Shown: positions 41,369-50,167, numbered from the stretch's first letter. The stretch is 64,000 nucleotides of DNA from Citrifermentans bremense R1 (GCF_000426865.1 NZ_AUGE01000024.1:1-64000), one strand, 5' to 3'. The notes: a model not told the origin generated them from the sequence alone. Program-made: numbers and translations.

Positions 41369-41845
41369 ATGGATGATAGATTTGCAGGTGCGAGCGCGGA
41401 CCACTGCAGCGGCGGGTTCGGCGCCATGGAGGTGGTGCTGGTGAAACGGCAGCCGGCTGCTTCCGCCGAGCGCATTGCCGTCATCTTGACACTGGGGAAC
41501 GATTCGGACATCTGGCGCTTGGTGAATGAGGACATGGATAGTATCGTGAATAATCTGGTGAGGGTGAACCAAATGAAAAAACAAAACCCGGTGCATGTGG
41601 AAGAGAGCGCACAGCTTTTCAAGAAAAGCCTGGAGCCTTTGTTTGCACTGATCTCGGCGACATCGCAGGAGCACGTGATGGACAAGCTGTCGCTATCGCT
41701 TAAAAAGGCGCTGCTTTTGATGGCGATGGAGCGTTACCACTGCAACACCGACAAGATGTGCCGGGCGCTCGGGCTCAGCAAGGGCAGGCTCGAGAAGGAG
41801 CTGAGGCGATGCGGCCTCTTGAACCGAGAAAAAGAGGCGGCCTGA
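41369..41845 (+). CDS. Fis-type helix-turn-helix protein of unknown role
   Basis: 158 residues from ATG 41369 with GGAGGTGGGG directly upstream. The C-terminal third (about 105-155) is a Fis-like HTH: SLKKALLLMAMERYHCNTDK, then MCRALGLSKGRLEKELRRCG. The N-terminal part has no domain I recognise; DSDIWRLVNEDMDSIVNNLV looks helical. There is no receiver or AAA+ domain. It may be a small DNA-binding regulator or the C-terminal remnant type of an NtrC-like protein. Confidence 0.72.
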   Translation: MDDRFAGASADHCSGGFGAMEVVLVKRQPAASAERIAVILTLGNDSDIWRLVNEDMDSIVNNLVRVNQMKKQNPVHVEESAQLFKKSLEPLFALISATSQEHVMDKLSLSLKKALLLMAMERYHCNTDKMCRALGLSKGRLEKELRRCGLLNREKEAA

Positions 41846-41945
41846 GCCGCTAAGGGAAAATAAGATCGTTGGGGAAAGGGGGGGGCTGTCCGGCCTCCCT
41901 TTCGCGTTCTTAGCCGTGGCCGCAGTGCTTAACCGCTCAAATGCC

Positions 41946-41974
41946 TTGAATAATGAGAAAGGATTTGCTAAAGT
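41946..41974 (+). promoter_or_regulatory. Candidate promoter of the polyprenyl synthase gene
   Basis: TTGAAT at 41946-41951 and TAAAGT at 41969-41974, 17-base spacer. The same -10 hexamer occurs before ffh. The start codon is 112 bases downstream. Confidence 0.45.
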
Positions 41975-42085
41975 GTCCCGTCGTTCCAAAGCGAACCCAC
42001 CTTGGAAAATCCGGCGTAATTTCGTAGTGTTAAGAAATCCTAAGCGCAGTGATGCAGTCGCGCGCGCATAATATCGAGGCCTCTT

Positions 42086-43054
42086 ATGGATGCAGCGCTT
42101 GCCCTCATCGGGGAAGACCTGAAAAACGTGGAATTGCAGTTCAAGAAGGATCTGCAGTCGGATGTCCCACTTATTCGCAAGGTGGGTGAGTATGTGCTGT
42201 CCAGCGGCGGCAAGCGTATCCGCCCCGCCCTGGTGCTCCTGGCTGCCAGGCTTTGCGGCTACGATGGCAATCGCAGCGTCCCGCTGGCAAGCGTCGTGGA
42301 GTTTATCCACACGGCAACCCTGCTGCACGACGACGTCGTCGACAACGCCAACCTGCGCCGTGGGCTTGCCTCGGCCAACACGCTATGGGGCAACGAGGCG
42401 TCGGTTCTGGTAGGTGATTTCCTCTTCTCCAAGTCGTTTTCCCTGATGGTTGCTGACGGCGACCTGCGCATATTGAAGGTTCTGGCGGACGCCACCACCA
42501 TCATAGCCGAAGGGGAAGTTTTGCAGTTGGTCTGCACCTCTGACCTCGACATCACCGTGGAGCGCTACATCGAGGTGGTCCGGAGCAAAACGGCGATCCT
42601 CCTCTCCGCTGCCTGCGAGGTGGGTGCCATCCTGGGCGGGGCCGACGCCATGCACAGGCAGGCCTTGGCGGATTACGGCATGGATCTCGGCATCGCCTTT
42701 CAGCTGATGGACGACACCCTGGACTACACCGCCAGCGAAGAGCAGTTCGGCAAAAGCATCGGCCACGACCTTGAGGAAGGGAAGATCACTCTTCCCCTGA
42801 TCCACACGCTCAGGAACTGCACCGGCCAGGAGCGCGACCTGATTGCCTCTGTGGTGGAAAAGGAACTCCTCTCGGATGAGGATTTCGCCCGAGTGCTGGA
42901 GCTGGTGCAGCGCTACGGCGGCATTGAGCATACCGTCGCCTCCGCCGGCGAACACGTGGTCCTCTGCAAGCAGCACTTGGAGAAATTCCCCACCTCTGCC
43001 ACCCGCGACGCGCTTGCCGAACTTGCCGAATATGTTGTGACTCGCGTCAAATAA
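42086..43054 (+). CDS. ispB: Polyprenyl diphosphate synthase (trans, long chain)
   Basis: 322 residues from ATG 42086. First Asp-rich motif in ATLLHDDVVDNANLRRG, with GGKRIRPALVLLAARLCGYD before it; second in FQLMDDTLDYTASEEQFGKS, then GHDLEEGKITLPLIHTL. It elongates FPP with IPP to an octaprenyl- or similar chain, most likely the tail of menaquinone in this group; undecaprenyl synthesis uses a cis enzyme instead. Chain length is not certain from sequence. A strong terminator follows. Confidence 0.93.
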   Translation: MDAALALIGEDLKNVELQFKKDLQSDVPLIRKVGEYVLSSGGKRIRPALVLLAARLCGYDGNRSVPLASVVEFIHTATLLHDDVVDNANLRRGLASANTLWGNEASVLVGDFLFSKSFSLMVADGDLRILKVLADATTIIAEGEVLQLVCTSDLDITVERYIEVVRSKTAILLSAACEVGAILGGADAMHRQALADYGMDLGIAFQLMDDTLDYTASEEQFGKSIGHDLEEGKITLPLIHTLRNCTGQERDLIASVVEKELLSDEDFARVLELVQRYGGIEHTVASAGEHVVLCKQHLEKFPTSATRDALAELAEYVVTRVK

Positions 43055-43137
43055 CCGTCGCGGTTGCCGTCATATAACTGCGCCACATCCCTCAGGTACG
43101 AAAAATAACTTAGTTTAACAAAGGCATCCTTCCATTA

Positions 43138-43169
43138 ATGAGCACCGCTTAGTCGGTGCTCATTTTTTT
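43138..43169 (+). terminator. Rho-independent terminator after ispB
   Basis: Stem ATGAGCACCG (43138-43147) and CGGTGCTCAT (43154-43163), loop CTTAGT, T-run to 43169. Confidence 0.95.
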
Positions 43170-43294
43170 AACCTCTGTACTGCTGATAGTTTGCCGCTTC
43201 CCGTCGAGCATGGTCCGTTTCCCCTCATTTCGTTGGTCCGCTTTTTGCTGTTGAAATGTCCATTCGATAGAAATGAGTTAATTCGGGGGGTAAA

Positions 43295-43555
43295 GTGGAC
43301 GAAGAGATGCTGCTACACTCAACTGAGTTGGAAGTCAACGGAGAGACTTTTAGCATCAACATTTTCTGCAGCGCAGCGGGCAGATTCTTCGCCAAGACCT
43401 GCCTCGGTGAGGACGATTACATCATCACGGACGGATCTTCGCTCCCCGAGACCCTGCAGAAGCACGAAAACCTGCTCCCGCTGGCCATAGGAACCCGCGA
43501 GCTGACGCAAAGCTACCTCGGCTACCCGCGCAGACCGAGGGGGCGTCGACCCTAG
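43295..43555 (+). CDS. Small conserved-looking protein of unknown function
   Basis: 86 residues from GTG 43295 with GGGGGG four bases upstream. Sequence such as LEVNGETFSINIFCSAAGRF, then FAKTCLGEDDYIITDGSSLP and ETLQKHENLLPLAIGTREL, alternates strand-like and polar segments and reads as a folded cytosolic domain, ending in a basic PRRPRGRRP tail. No transmembrane segment or signal. I recognise no family. Confidence 0.6.
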   Translation: MDEEMLLHSTELEVNGETFSINIFCSAAGRFFAKTCLGEDDYIITDGSSLPETLQKHENLLPLAIGTRELTQSYLGYPRRPRGRRP

Positions 43556-43860
43556 CGCCGCTCCTTCGCTTTTCAGGCTCCGCAGTTCAGCTGATGCCGC
43601 TTTGCCGCATCGGATGGAAACGCGCGCGCTTTTCTCTCCACCCCGCTAACTGCATCCGCTCCTGCACCCCCTACTGTTCCCTTTCTGAATCGAGCCTTCT
43701 AACAAACCCAAAGCTACTCTTCGAACTTTCCTCCCCTGAGGCTCTTCCCGCCGCAAGCTTGCCGGACCGGGTTCATTATAAAAAGGTTGCCCTCCCCGTT
43801 CAAATCGGTTAAAAATTGACACTGGCGCCCGTTCCAGCCTCTGGCGCCCTCCCAGGACCT
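43556..43860. other. Pyrimidine-rich intergenic region
   Basis: 305 bases with a strong C/T bias on the plus strand. A 72-codon frame at 43594-43812 has no binding site and low-complexity product, so I do not call it. No repeat family, hairpin terminator or convincing promoter is seen. AGGA at 43853-43856 precedes the NtrC-type gene. Confidence 0.5.
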
Positions 43861-45222
43861 ATGCCCGCAAAAATACTAGTCATAGACGACGACAGTTCAT
43901 TACGGCGCGTGCTCGAGTACAACCTGCAGCAGGAGGGGTACGACGTGTACACCGCTGCCGACGGCGACGCCGGGCTGCAGCTCTTCGCGGAGAAGTTGCC
44001 GGCCGTAGTCATCACGGATCTGAAGATGCCGGGAAAGAGCGGGTTCGAGGTTCTCTCCGCCATTAAGGAAAGCTCGCCTGCCACTGTGGTCATCGTGCTG
44101 ACCGCTTTCGGAGCCATCGACACCGCGGTGGAGGCGATGAAGCTGGGGGCTTTCCATTACCTCACCAAGCCGTTCAACCGTGAGGAGCTGAAGGTCACCG
44201 TGCTGAAGGCGCTGCAACTGCAGGGGCTTTCGGAGGAGAACCGGCTGCTGAAGGAGGAACTCTCCGGGCGCGTCGAGTTCAAGAGCATCGTCGGCACTTC
44301 CCGTGCCATGGAAGGGGTTTTCTCGGTGGTGCGCAAGGTGGCGGACACCGAGGCCACCGTCCTCATCACCGGCGAATCGGGAACCGGTAAGGAACTGGTG
44401 GCGCGCGCCATTCACTCCGGCAGCTCCCGTCGCGGAGCCCCTTTTATCGCCGTCAACTGCGCGGCCATCCCCAGGGACCTTTTGGAGAGCGAGCTCTTCG
44501 GCCATGTCAAGGGGGCCTTCACCGGGGCCATCAGGGACAAAGAGGGGAAGTTCCAACTGGCCGACGGCGGCACCATCTTCCTGGACGAGGTGGGGGACCT
44601 CCCCCTGGAACTGCAGCCAAAACTGCTGCGCGTCCTGCAGGAGCGCGTGGTAGAACCTGTTGGCGGCACCTCTTTGCAGAAGATAGATCTGCGGGTGGTG
44701 GCGGCGACGAACGCGGATCTGGAGCGCTGGATCGTGGAAGGGAAGTTCCGCGAGGATCTCTATTATCGTCTCTCCGTGATCCCGATCCAGCTCCCTCCTC
44801 TGAGGGAACGGGTGGAGGATGTGCCGCTTTTGCTGCGCTACTTCTGTGCCAAGTTCGGGGCCGAAGGGGTGAGCTTTGAGAAAGAGGCTCTGGAGAGGCT
44901 GCAGGCGTACAGCTGGCCGGGAAACGTGAGGGAACTGGAAAACACGGTCGAACGCCTGCTGATCATGCGGGAGAGCGACCGGATCGGTGCGGACGAACTC
45001 CCCGAGAAGATATCGGCCACCTCGTCCCCCGCCGAGGGGAGCGTGCTCAGGCTTCCGCCCGGAGGGTATTCACTGGAGCAACTGGAGCGGGAGGTGGTGC
45101 TGGAGGCACTGGAAAGGTGCGACTGGAACCAGACCGCGGCCGCCCGTTTTCTGCGCATACCGCGCCATACTCTGATTTACAGAATGGAAAAATACAATAT
45201 AGTGCAACCCGGGAGAAAGTAA
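43861..45222 (+). CDS. NtrC-family sigma-54-dependent response regulator
   Basis: 453 residues from ATG 43861 (AGGA upstream). Receiver domain 1-118 with phosphoacceptor D53 in VVITDLKMPGKSG and switch Thr/Lys (VLTAF, LTKPF). AAA+ domain about 145-380: Walker A GESGTGKELVARAIH, the sigma-54 contact loop GAFTGAIRDKEG, Walker B GGTIFLDEVGDLP and the arginine-finger region LRERVEDVPLLL. C-terminal Fis-type HTH (ALERCDWNQTAAARFLRIPR). It activates sigma-54 promoters. No kinase partner is adjacent; the next two genes encode TlpA- and CcdA-like proteins, possibly its targets or simply its operon. Confidence 0.95.
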   Translation: MPAKILVIDDDSSLRRVLEYNLQQEGYDVYTAADGDAGLQLFAEKLPAVVITDLKMPGKSGFEVLSAIKESSPATVVIVLTAFGAIDTAVEAMKLGAFHYLTKPFNREELKVTVLKALQLQGLSEENRLLKEELSGRVEFKSIVGTSRAMEGVFSVVRKVADTEATVLITGESGTGKELVARAIHSGSSRRGAPFIAVNCAAIPRDLLESELFGHVKGAFTGAIRDKEGKFQLADGGTIFLDEVGDLPLELQPKLLRVLQERVVEPVGGTSLQKIDLRVVAATNADLERWIVEGKFREDLYYRLSVIPIQLPPLRERVEDVPLLLRYFCAKFGAEGVSFEKEALERLQAYSWPGNVRELENTVERLLIMRESDRIGADELPEKISATSSPAEGSVLRLPPGGYSLEQLEREVVLEALERCDWNQTAAARFLRIPRHTLIYRMEKYNIVQPGRK

Positions 45223-45731
45223 TGAAACGTATCCTTGCCGTGCTGTTACTGCTCCTCGCCGTCATGGCCTCTGGCTGCTCCAAGAAGGAGGTCCCGGCGC
45301 AGGAAGGCGCCGCCGCCCCCGACTTCACCCTGAGCGACCTTTCCGGAAAGCAGGTGCAGCTTTCGTCGCTGAAGGGGAAGGTGGTGCTGGTCAACTTCTG
45401 GGCCACCTGGTGTCCCCCCTGTCGGGAGGAGATTCCCTCCATGGTGAAACTGAACCAGATCATGCAGGGGAAGAACTTCCAGATGCTTGCCATCTCCATT
45501 GACGAGGGTGGGAAGCAGGCGGTGCAGGAGTTCTTCAGGCAAAACGGGGTCGCGCTACCGGCGCTGCTCGATACCGACGGCAGTGTCTCCAGGCGCTACG
45601 GCACCACCGGCGTTCCCGAAACCTTCATCGTCGACGGCAAGGGGATGATCAGGAAGAAGGTGATCGGCGGGGTGGAGTGGAGCTCTCCCGAGGTGGTAGG
45701 GTACCTTGAAGGGCTGATGCAGCAAAAGTAG
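45222..45731 (+). CDS. TlpA-like thioredoxin-fold lipoprotein
   Basis: 169 residues from ATG 45222, overlapping the regulator stop by one base. Lipoprotein signal with lipobox ASGC (C19). Thioredoxin/AhpC-TSA fold from about 28: APDFTLSDLSGKQVQLSSLK, catalytic C64-P-P-C67 in NFWATWCPPCREE, the cis-Pro loop GTTGVPETFIVDGKG. It is probably a membrane-anchored periplasmic thiol-disulfide reductase. With CcdA downstream, it likely reduces apocytochrome or other periplasmic cysteines. Confidence 0.93.
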   Translation: MKRILAVLLLLLAVMASGCSKKEVPAQEGAAAPDFTLSDLSGKQVQLSSLKGKVVLVNFWATWCPPCREEIPSMVKLNQIMQGKNFQMLAISIDEGGKQAVQEFFRQNGVALPALLDTDGSVSRRYGTTGVPETFIVDGKGMIRKKVIGGVEWSSPEVVGYLEGLMQQK

Positions 45732-45780
45732 CAGTACCGGCGGCGCCGGGCGGGTTCTACAACACCGAGGAGGTACAACC

Positions 45781-46497
45781 ATGCAAGCGCAGAACATCAG
45801 CATAGTAGGCGCCTTCGTCGCAGGGTTGTTGTCGTTTCTCTCCCCTTGCGTCTTGCCGCTTATCCCTTCCTACATCACCTACATCACCGGGCTTTCCTTC
45901 GCGGACCTGCAGGCTGAGCACCCTTCCCACAAGGTGCGGCAGCAGACCATTATCCACTCGCTGCTCTTCATTGCGGGCTTCACCTGCGTCTTCGTCATCC
46001 TGGGGGCCTCGGCCAGCTTTCTGGGCGATTTCCTGCAGGAGCACAAGACGGCCATCAGGCGCATCGGCGGGGCGATGATCGTCATCTTCGGCGTCCATGT
46101 TTCGGGGCTCTTCGACATAGGGCTGCTCCTGGGGGAAAAGAAGCTCACCCTGCACAGAAAGCCGGCCGGCTACCTGGGAAGCTTCGTCGTCGGAGTGGTC
46201 TTCGCGGCGGGGTGGACCCCCTGCATCGGCCCCATTCTCGCCACCATCCTGGCAGTGGCAGCCACCGAGGGGCGCGGCGTCTGCCTGCTCCTTGCCTACT
46301 CAATGGGGCTCGCCATCCCGTTCTTCCTCGCCTCCCTCGCCTTGCACCAGTTCCTGGTGTTCTTCAAACGTTTCAAACGGCACATACGCCTGTTCGAGAT
46401 CATCACCGGCCTGTTCATGGTACTAGTCGGTATCCTGATCTTCACCAACTCGCTGGTAGTGATCAGCAGGTACACCAGCGCCTGGTTCGGCGAGTAG
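45781..46497 (+). CDS. ccdA: CcdA-type thiol-disulfide transmembrane carrier
   Basis: 238 residues from ATG 45781. Six predicted helices and the two redox Cys of the family: C in FLSPCVLPLIPSYITYITG and C in GWTPCIGPILATILA. CcdA passes electrons from cytosolic thioredoxin to periplasmic thioredoxin-like proteins, here most likely the TlpA-like protein encoded just upstream. The redox pair supports cytochrome c maturation, in line with the ResB/CcsA system at 7-9.6 kb. Confidence 0.94.
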   Translation: MQAQNISIVGAFVAGLLSFLSPCVLPLIPSYITYITGLSFADLQAEHPSHKVRQQTIIHSLLFIAGFTCVFVILGASASFLGDFLQEHKTAIRRIGGAMIVIFGVHVSGLFDIGLLLGEKKLTLHRKPAGYLGSFVVGVVFAAGWTPCIGPILATILAVAATEGRGVCLLLAYSMGLAIPFFLASLALHQFLVFFKRFKRHIRLFEIITGLFMVLVGILIFTNSLVVISRYTSAWFGE

Positions 46498-46554
46498 AAA
46501 AAGGTGCAGCCCGGTGTGCCGCCTGCGTCAAACAGCCGGGCTGAAGGAGATTTC

Positions 46555-46956
46555 GTGGTTTCCCCCTTTTCCATTCAGCTCTCCGTCGCCGACTTGGGCA
46601 CTACGGAAGCCTTCTACGCGGGGATCATGGGGTTGCCGGTGCACCGGGCGCTTACCGCTGTGGGGGCTCCGGAACACCTGGTGCTGACGCTGGAGGGCTG
46701 CAAGGTCTACTTCGTGGAGGATGACGCGGTCGGGCAACTGCACCCGATTCTGGAGGCTCGCCTGGAGGGTTTCCCCAAAGGGGTCGGCATGACGCTTCAC
46801 CTGAGCGTCCCGGACATAGAGGACGTTTACCAGGAACTTCTGGAGGAGGATCTGGAGATCCTCTACCCCTTGCAGCAAAAGCCCTATGGCACCAAGGAAC
46901 TCTGGTGCTTCGACCCCGACGGCTATCTCGTGGTGCTGGAGGAGTCGCTGCGCTAG
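46555..46956 (+). CDS. VOC (glyoxalase/bleomycin resistance) family protein
   Basis: 133 residues from GTG 46555, chosen for the GAAGGAG directly upstream. VOC beta-alpha-beta-beta-beta repeats: FSIQLSVADLGTTEAFYAGI then MGLPV, and GVGMTLHLSVPDIEDVYQEL, ending with WCFDPDGYLVVLEESLR. Candidate metal residues are E/H in the two halves. The substrate is unknown; the fold covers lyases, dioxygenases and binding proteins. An inverted repeat (CAGCCCGG/CCGGGCTG, about 46507-46542) lies between it and ccdA, without a T-run. Confidence 0.85.
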   Translation: MVSPFSIQLSVADLGTTEAFYAGIMGLPVHRALTAVGAPEHLVLTLEGCKVYFVEDDAVGQLHPILEARLEGFPKGVGMTLHLSVPDIEDVYQELLEEDLEILYPLQQKPYGTKELWCFDPDGYLVVLEESLR

Positions 46957-46963
46957 TGCGGGG

Positions 46964-47857
46964 TCAGGGGGCGCTGATGGTGAACAGGGCGCTCTCCTCC
47001 CCGTTTTGATTTACTACCTGCAGCCGGATCTCTTTTGGGGTCGGGTCGTAGGGGTGGCGCTCGTAGACCAGCTGGTTGCAACCCAGATAAATCAGCCGCT
47101 CCCGCTCGGTCGCTATCTGCTCTCCCGTCCCGACCCTTTTCCCGTCCGCTACCAGCACCGAACTCTGCTGGAAATTCTTCCCCGTTAGGACCAACTCGTA
47201 AGCGCTAACGAACTCCCGGCCGATGGTGACGCTCGCTATCTCCGGCTTCGCGTCGATGAAAAGCGCCAGTACCCCGGAACCCGCGTCGGAAGGGTTCTTT
47301 ACCTGCACCTGGTGCAGGCCGGCGCCGACCGCCGGGGCGGTGAAGGAGAGTGCGGCCGGGGAAATGAAGCGGGTGGTGAGCGCGGCGCCGTCCAAAAAGA
47401 CGCGGGCTCCTGGCTGGAATTTGGCGCCGGCTACCGCTACCTCGCGCTCCCTGCCGGTGGAGCAGGCGGTCACCGTGTCGGGGGAGAGGGATGTCGCGAC
47501 CGGTTTTTGCGGCTGCAACGCGAAGTTGAAAGCCCTGCTGGTGCTGCCGTCCTCCCGCTTCAGGTAGAGCGCGTAGACGCCGGGGGGGAGGTCGGGAAGC
47601 TCTACGGTCAGCAGCCGGTTTCCCACCAGCGTCGCCGGGAGCTGCCGGGTCCCGAGGAACACGGCTGTCCCCGTGGTGAAGCCGGTGCCGTTCAGGGTGA
47701 CGGCGGTGCCGGGTTCGCCTTGTGCCGGGATGATGGAAAGGACGCTCAAGGGGAAGAGGGTCACAGCTGCCGGCTTTTTGGGCGCCGGCGTCTGTGCTGC
47801 GGCTACTATCGGGAGGAGCAAGGGGACCAGCAGTAGGAAAAACAGTTTGCGAAGCAT
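46964..47857 (-). CDS. Exported IPT/TIG-domain protein
   Basis: 297 residues from the ATG at 47857 (GGAGGG upstream). Sec signal (LRKLFFLLLVPLLLPIVAAA, cleaved near AQT). Three Ig-like TIG repeats: about 40-115 (VLSIIPAQGEPGTAVTLNGT), 120-200 (KPVATSLSPDTVTACSTGRE) and 205-297 (KPEIASVTIGREFVSAYELV). Such domains are surface or periplasmic protein-interaction modules. It lies downstream of lptF-lptG on the same strand, so it may act in the envelope with them. Specific function unknown. Confidence 0.82.
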   Translation of the reverse strand: MLRKLFFLLLVPLLLPIVAAAQTPAPKKPAAVTLFPLSVLSIIPAQGEPGTAVTLNGTGFTTGTAVFLGTRQLPATLVGNRLLTVELPDLPPGVYALYLKREDGSTSRAFNFALQPQKPVATSLSPDTVTACSTGREREVAVAGAKFQPGARVFLDGAALTTRFISPAALSFTAPAVGAGLHQVQVKNPSDAGSGVLALFIDAKPEIASVTIGREFVSAYELVLTGKNFQQSSVLVADGKRVGTGEQIATERERLIYLGCNQLVYERHPYDPTPKEIRLQVVNQNGEESALFTISAP

Positions 47858-47902
47858 GCGACCCTCCATTGAGTCGATCTAACTACACCCAAACATTGTC
47901 GA

Positions 47903-47935
47903 TTCCCGCTTGTCAGTTGTCAATCGTCAGCGACA
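47903..47935. repeat. Family B repeat fragment at the lptG stop codon
   Basis: GATTCCCGCTTGTCAGTTGT, then CAATCGTCAGCG. It is a short degenerate copy of the GTCAATTGTCAATT unit seen at 4.6-4.8 kb. The lptG stop codon (47913-47915) lies inside it. Confidence 0.55.
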
Positions 47936-48995
47936 GCCACGCACCCGCCACGAAGAAGATGAAGTTCGTCGCCCAAGCCGCCACCACCGGCGGCAATAGC
48001 CCCACCTGTCCCACCGAGATGATCACGGAGTTGACGATGACGTAGAGGAAGCCGACCCCGATGGAGAGGCCGACTCCGAAGGCGATGCCGCTCGACCTTC
48101 CGCCGCGCAGCGCGAACGGGATCCCCAAAAAGGCCATCACCGCGCAGCCGAAAGGCATGGAGATCCTGCTGTGCATCTGGGTCACGTACCTGGTGGGGTC
48201 GTAGCCGCTGGCTCTTAGCTTCCTGCAGTAGCGGCTCAGCTCCACAAGGGACATGCTGTCCGAATATTTCCCCAGCGTCTTCAAGTCGGCGGGCTTCAGC
48301 TGGAGCGCTACCGGCAGCTCCCGGTACTTCTGCGTGGCGCTAACCTCCCCATTCCTGAACTGTCGCACCACCGCGTCCCGGAACACCCATCCCTTAGCTC
48401 CTAGGATCGCGAGGTCGGCTTCGGTGCGCTTGAGCGGCTCCCCGGTCCCCGGCTGCAGCTCCCACAGGGTGATCCCTTTCAGCTCGTTTCTTGCCGGCTC
48501 GAAAAGGCTCGCCCTAAGCACCGTCCCCTCCTCCCTGAACCAGATGTTCTGCTGCCGGAAAAAGGCGCTGGGGCTTTTCTTCTGGATCAGCACCTCCTGG
48601 ATGTAGGTGCGCTGCGCATAGGTTTTGGGAAGCACAAACTCTCCTATCGCCAGCACCCCGAGGCTCATGAGGATGGAGATGACCAGGATAGGGAGGCTGA
48701 TCCGGAAGAGGCTCACCCCGCAGCTGCGGATGGCGGTGAGTTCCGAAGTAAGGGAGAGGGTCCCGAGGGTGAGCAGCGTCGCCATCAGGACGGCAAGGGG
48801 CGCCGCATCGATGATCATCTCCGGGATCTTGGTGATGAAGAAGAGGGCCAGGTGCTTCCAGCTCGCGCCGTAGCGCGTGAAGCGGGAGACCTTCTCCATG
48901 AAGTCCACCACCAGGTAAATGGCGATGAAGGAGCCGAGGCAGAGCGAGAGCATCTTTACATAGGTCCGGGCGACGTAGCGGGTGAGGATGTTCAT
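47913..48995 (-). CDS. lptG: LPS export permease LptG
   Basis: 360 residues from the ATG at 48995. Six helices in the YjgP/YjgQ arrangement with a large periplasmic domain between helices 3 and 4 (about 105-265). N terminus ILTRYVARTYVKMLSLCLGS; SLTSELTAIRSCGVSLFRIS is the coupling-region signature. With LptF and the ABC protein LptB it forms the inner-membrane LPS extractor. The last residues (SLTIDN) fall in a family B repeat. It starts four bases before the lptF stop. Confidence 0.93.
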   Translation of the reverse strand: MNILTRYVARTYVKMLSLCLGSFIAIYLVVDFMEKVSRFTRYGASWKHLALFFITKIPEMIIDAAPLAVLMATLLTLGTLSLTSELTAIRSCGVSLFRISLPILVISILMSLGVLAIGEFVLPKTYAQRTYIQEVLIQKKSPSAFFRQQNIWFREEGTVLRASLFEPARNELKGITLWELQPGTGEPLKRTEADLAILGAKGWVFRDAVVRQFRNGEVSATQKYRELPVALQLKPADLKTLGKYSDSMSLVELSRYCRKLRASGYDPTRYVTQMHSRISMPFGCAVMAFLGIPFALRGGRSSGIAFGVGLSIGVGFLYVIVNSVIISVGQVGLLPPVVAAWATNFIFFVAGAWLSLTIDN

Positions 48996-50167
48996 CGCTT
49001 TCTCCCCTTGCTAAGGCGTCCCCGCAACGCCTCCTTGAGGCGCGGGTAAAGAGAGAAGATGGGGAGACGCTCCTCGTCGGCGGTCTTCTTGAACAGGTAG
49101 GCCCCAGCCAGGAGGAAGACCAAGTTCGGGCTCCACCCGGCAAGCAGCGGCGGCAGCGTGCCCCGCTCGCCCAGCGTATCGAAGGCGGAGAGGGTGACGT
49201 AGTAAAGGAGGATGACGCCGATGCTCAAAGAAAACCCGGCAGCCTTCCCCGAGCGCCGGTTCTGGATCCCAAGCGGTATGGCCAAGAGCGTGAAGACGAA
49301 ACAGGAGAACGGGAGTGCCAGGCGGCTGTGGTATTCGAGGTTCCTGGCGAGGATCTCCTTTTGCTGCGTTCCCTTGGGAGGGTGGAGCAACTCGTGGAGT
49401 GTCATCTCGCTCACCTTCCTGGTCGCCTTGTTGCTGCCGTCGGCGAGCGCGACCCGGAGGTTGTATTCCTGGAACTGCACCATCCGGTACCCCCCCTGCT
49501 CTTCGGCGCGGTGGATGGAGCCGTTACGCAACTGGAACTCCATGGAGTTGTTTTTCGGGTCGGATACCAGGGCGCCGGTGGAAGCGAAGATGGTGGTCGG
49601 GGTGCGCGGGTCCCTCTCGTCGTGGACGATCACTCCCCCCATGGTCTGCGCCTTGGTGTCCAGTGATTGCGTGTAGACCACCATGCCGGGAAAGGCGTTG
49701 TTGAAGATCTTCTCCTTGATGGCGATCCCGGCGCTGCTTTGGGCGATCTCCACCATCAGCTTCTTGAAGCCGGAGTTCCCCCAGGGGACGGCGTAAACGG
49801 TAACCCACAGGCAGGCGAGGGCGGCGCAGGCGGCGAACAGCAAAGGGGGGGGGAGAAGCCCGTAGAGACTGATGCCGCAACTCTTCATGGCGGTGATTTC
49901 GCTGTCGCCGGAAAGGCGGCCGAAGGCAAGCAGCATGGCGAGCAAAAGCGCCATGGGGATGGTGAAGAGCCAGAAAGGGGGAAGGAGGTAGGCCACCATA
50001 CGCACCACGTCGCCGAAGGGGACCCCCTTCTCCACCACCATCTCGGCGAGCTTGAGAAAGCGTCCCATGAGGAGCACGAAGGTGAAGGTCACCATGCCGA
50101 CCAGAAAAGGGGTGGGGATTTCCTTGAAGATGTAAGCGTACAGGGTCTTTTTCATGAAGTTCGGCAT
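48992..50167 (-). CDS. lptF: LPS export permease LptF
   Basis: 391 residues from the ATG at 50167 (TAAGGT upstream). Same fold as LptG: LYAYIFKEIPTPFLVGMVTF at the start, SGDSEITAMKSCGISLYGLL in the coupling helix region, a periplasmic beta-jellyroll part (about 125-275), and three C-terminal helices. With LptG and LptB it moves LPS towards the LptC-A-D bridge. Presence confirms an LPS-bearing outer membrane. No lptB, lptC or lptA is in the window. Confidence 0.94.
   Translation of the reverse strand: MPNFMKKTLYAYIFKEIPTPFLVGMVTFTFVLLMGRFLKLAEMVVEKGVPFGDVVRMVAYLLPPFWLFTIPMALLLAMLLAFGRLSGDSEITAMKSCGISLYGLLPPPLLFAACAALACLWVTVYAVPWGNSGFKKLMVEIAQSSAGIAIKEKIFNNAFPGMVVYTQSLDTKAQTMGGVIVHDERDPRTPTTIFASTGALVSDPKNNSMEFQLRNGSIHRAEEQGGYRMVQFQEYNLRVALADGSNKATRKVSEMTLHELLHPPKGTQQKEILARNLEYHSRLALPFSCFVFTLLAIPLGIQNRRSGKAAGFSLSIGVILLYYVTLSAFDTLGERGTLPPLLAGWSPNLVFLLAGAYLFKKTADEERLPIFSLYPRLKEALRGRLSKGRKR

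Noticed and set aside
42303-42311. TTATCCACA, a perfect DnaA box
   Set aside because: Single site inside the ispB coding sequence, coding for conserved residues (FIHTA); no cluster, so no origin.
43594-43812. 72-codon frame before the NtrC-type gene
   Set aside because: Pyrimidine-biased region giving a Ser/Leu/Pro-rich product without a binding site.
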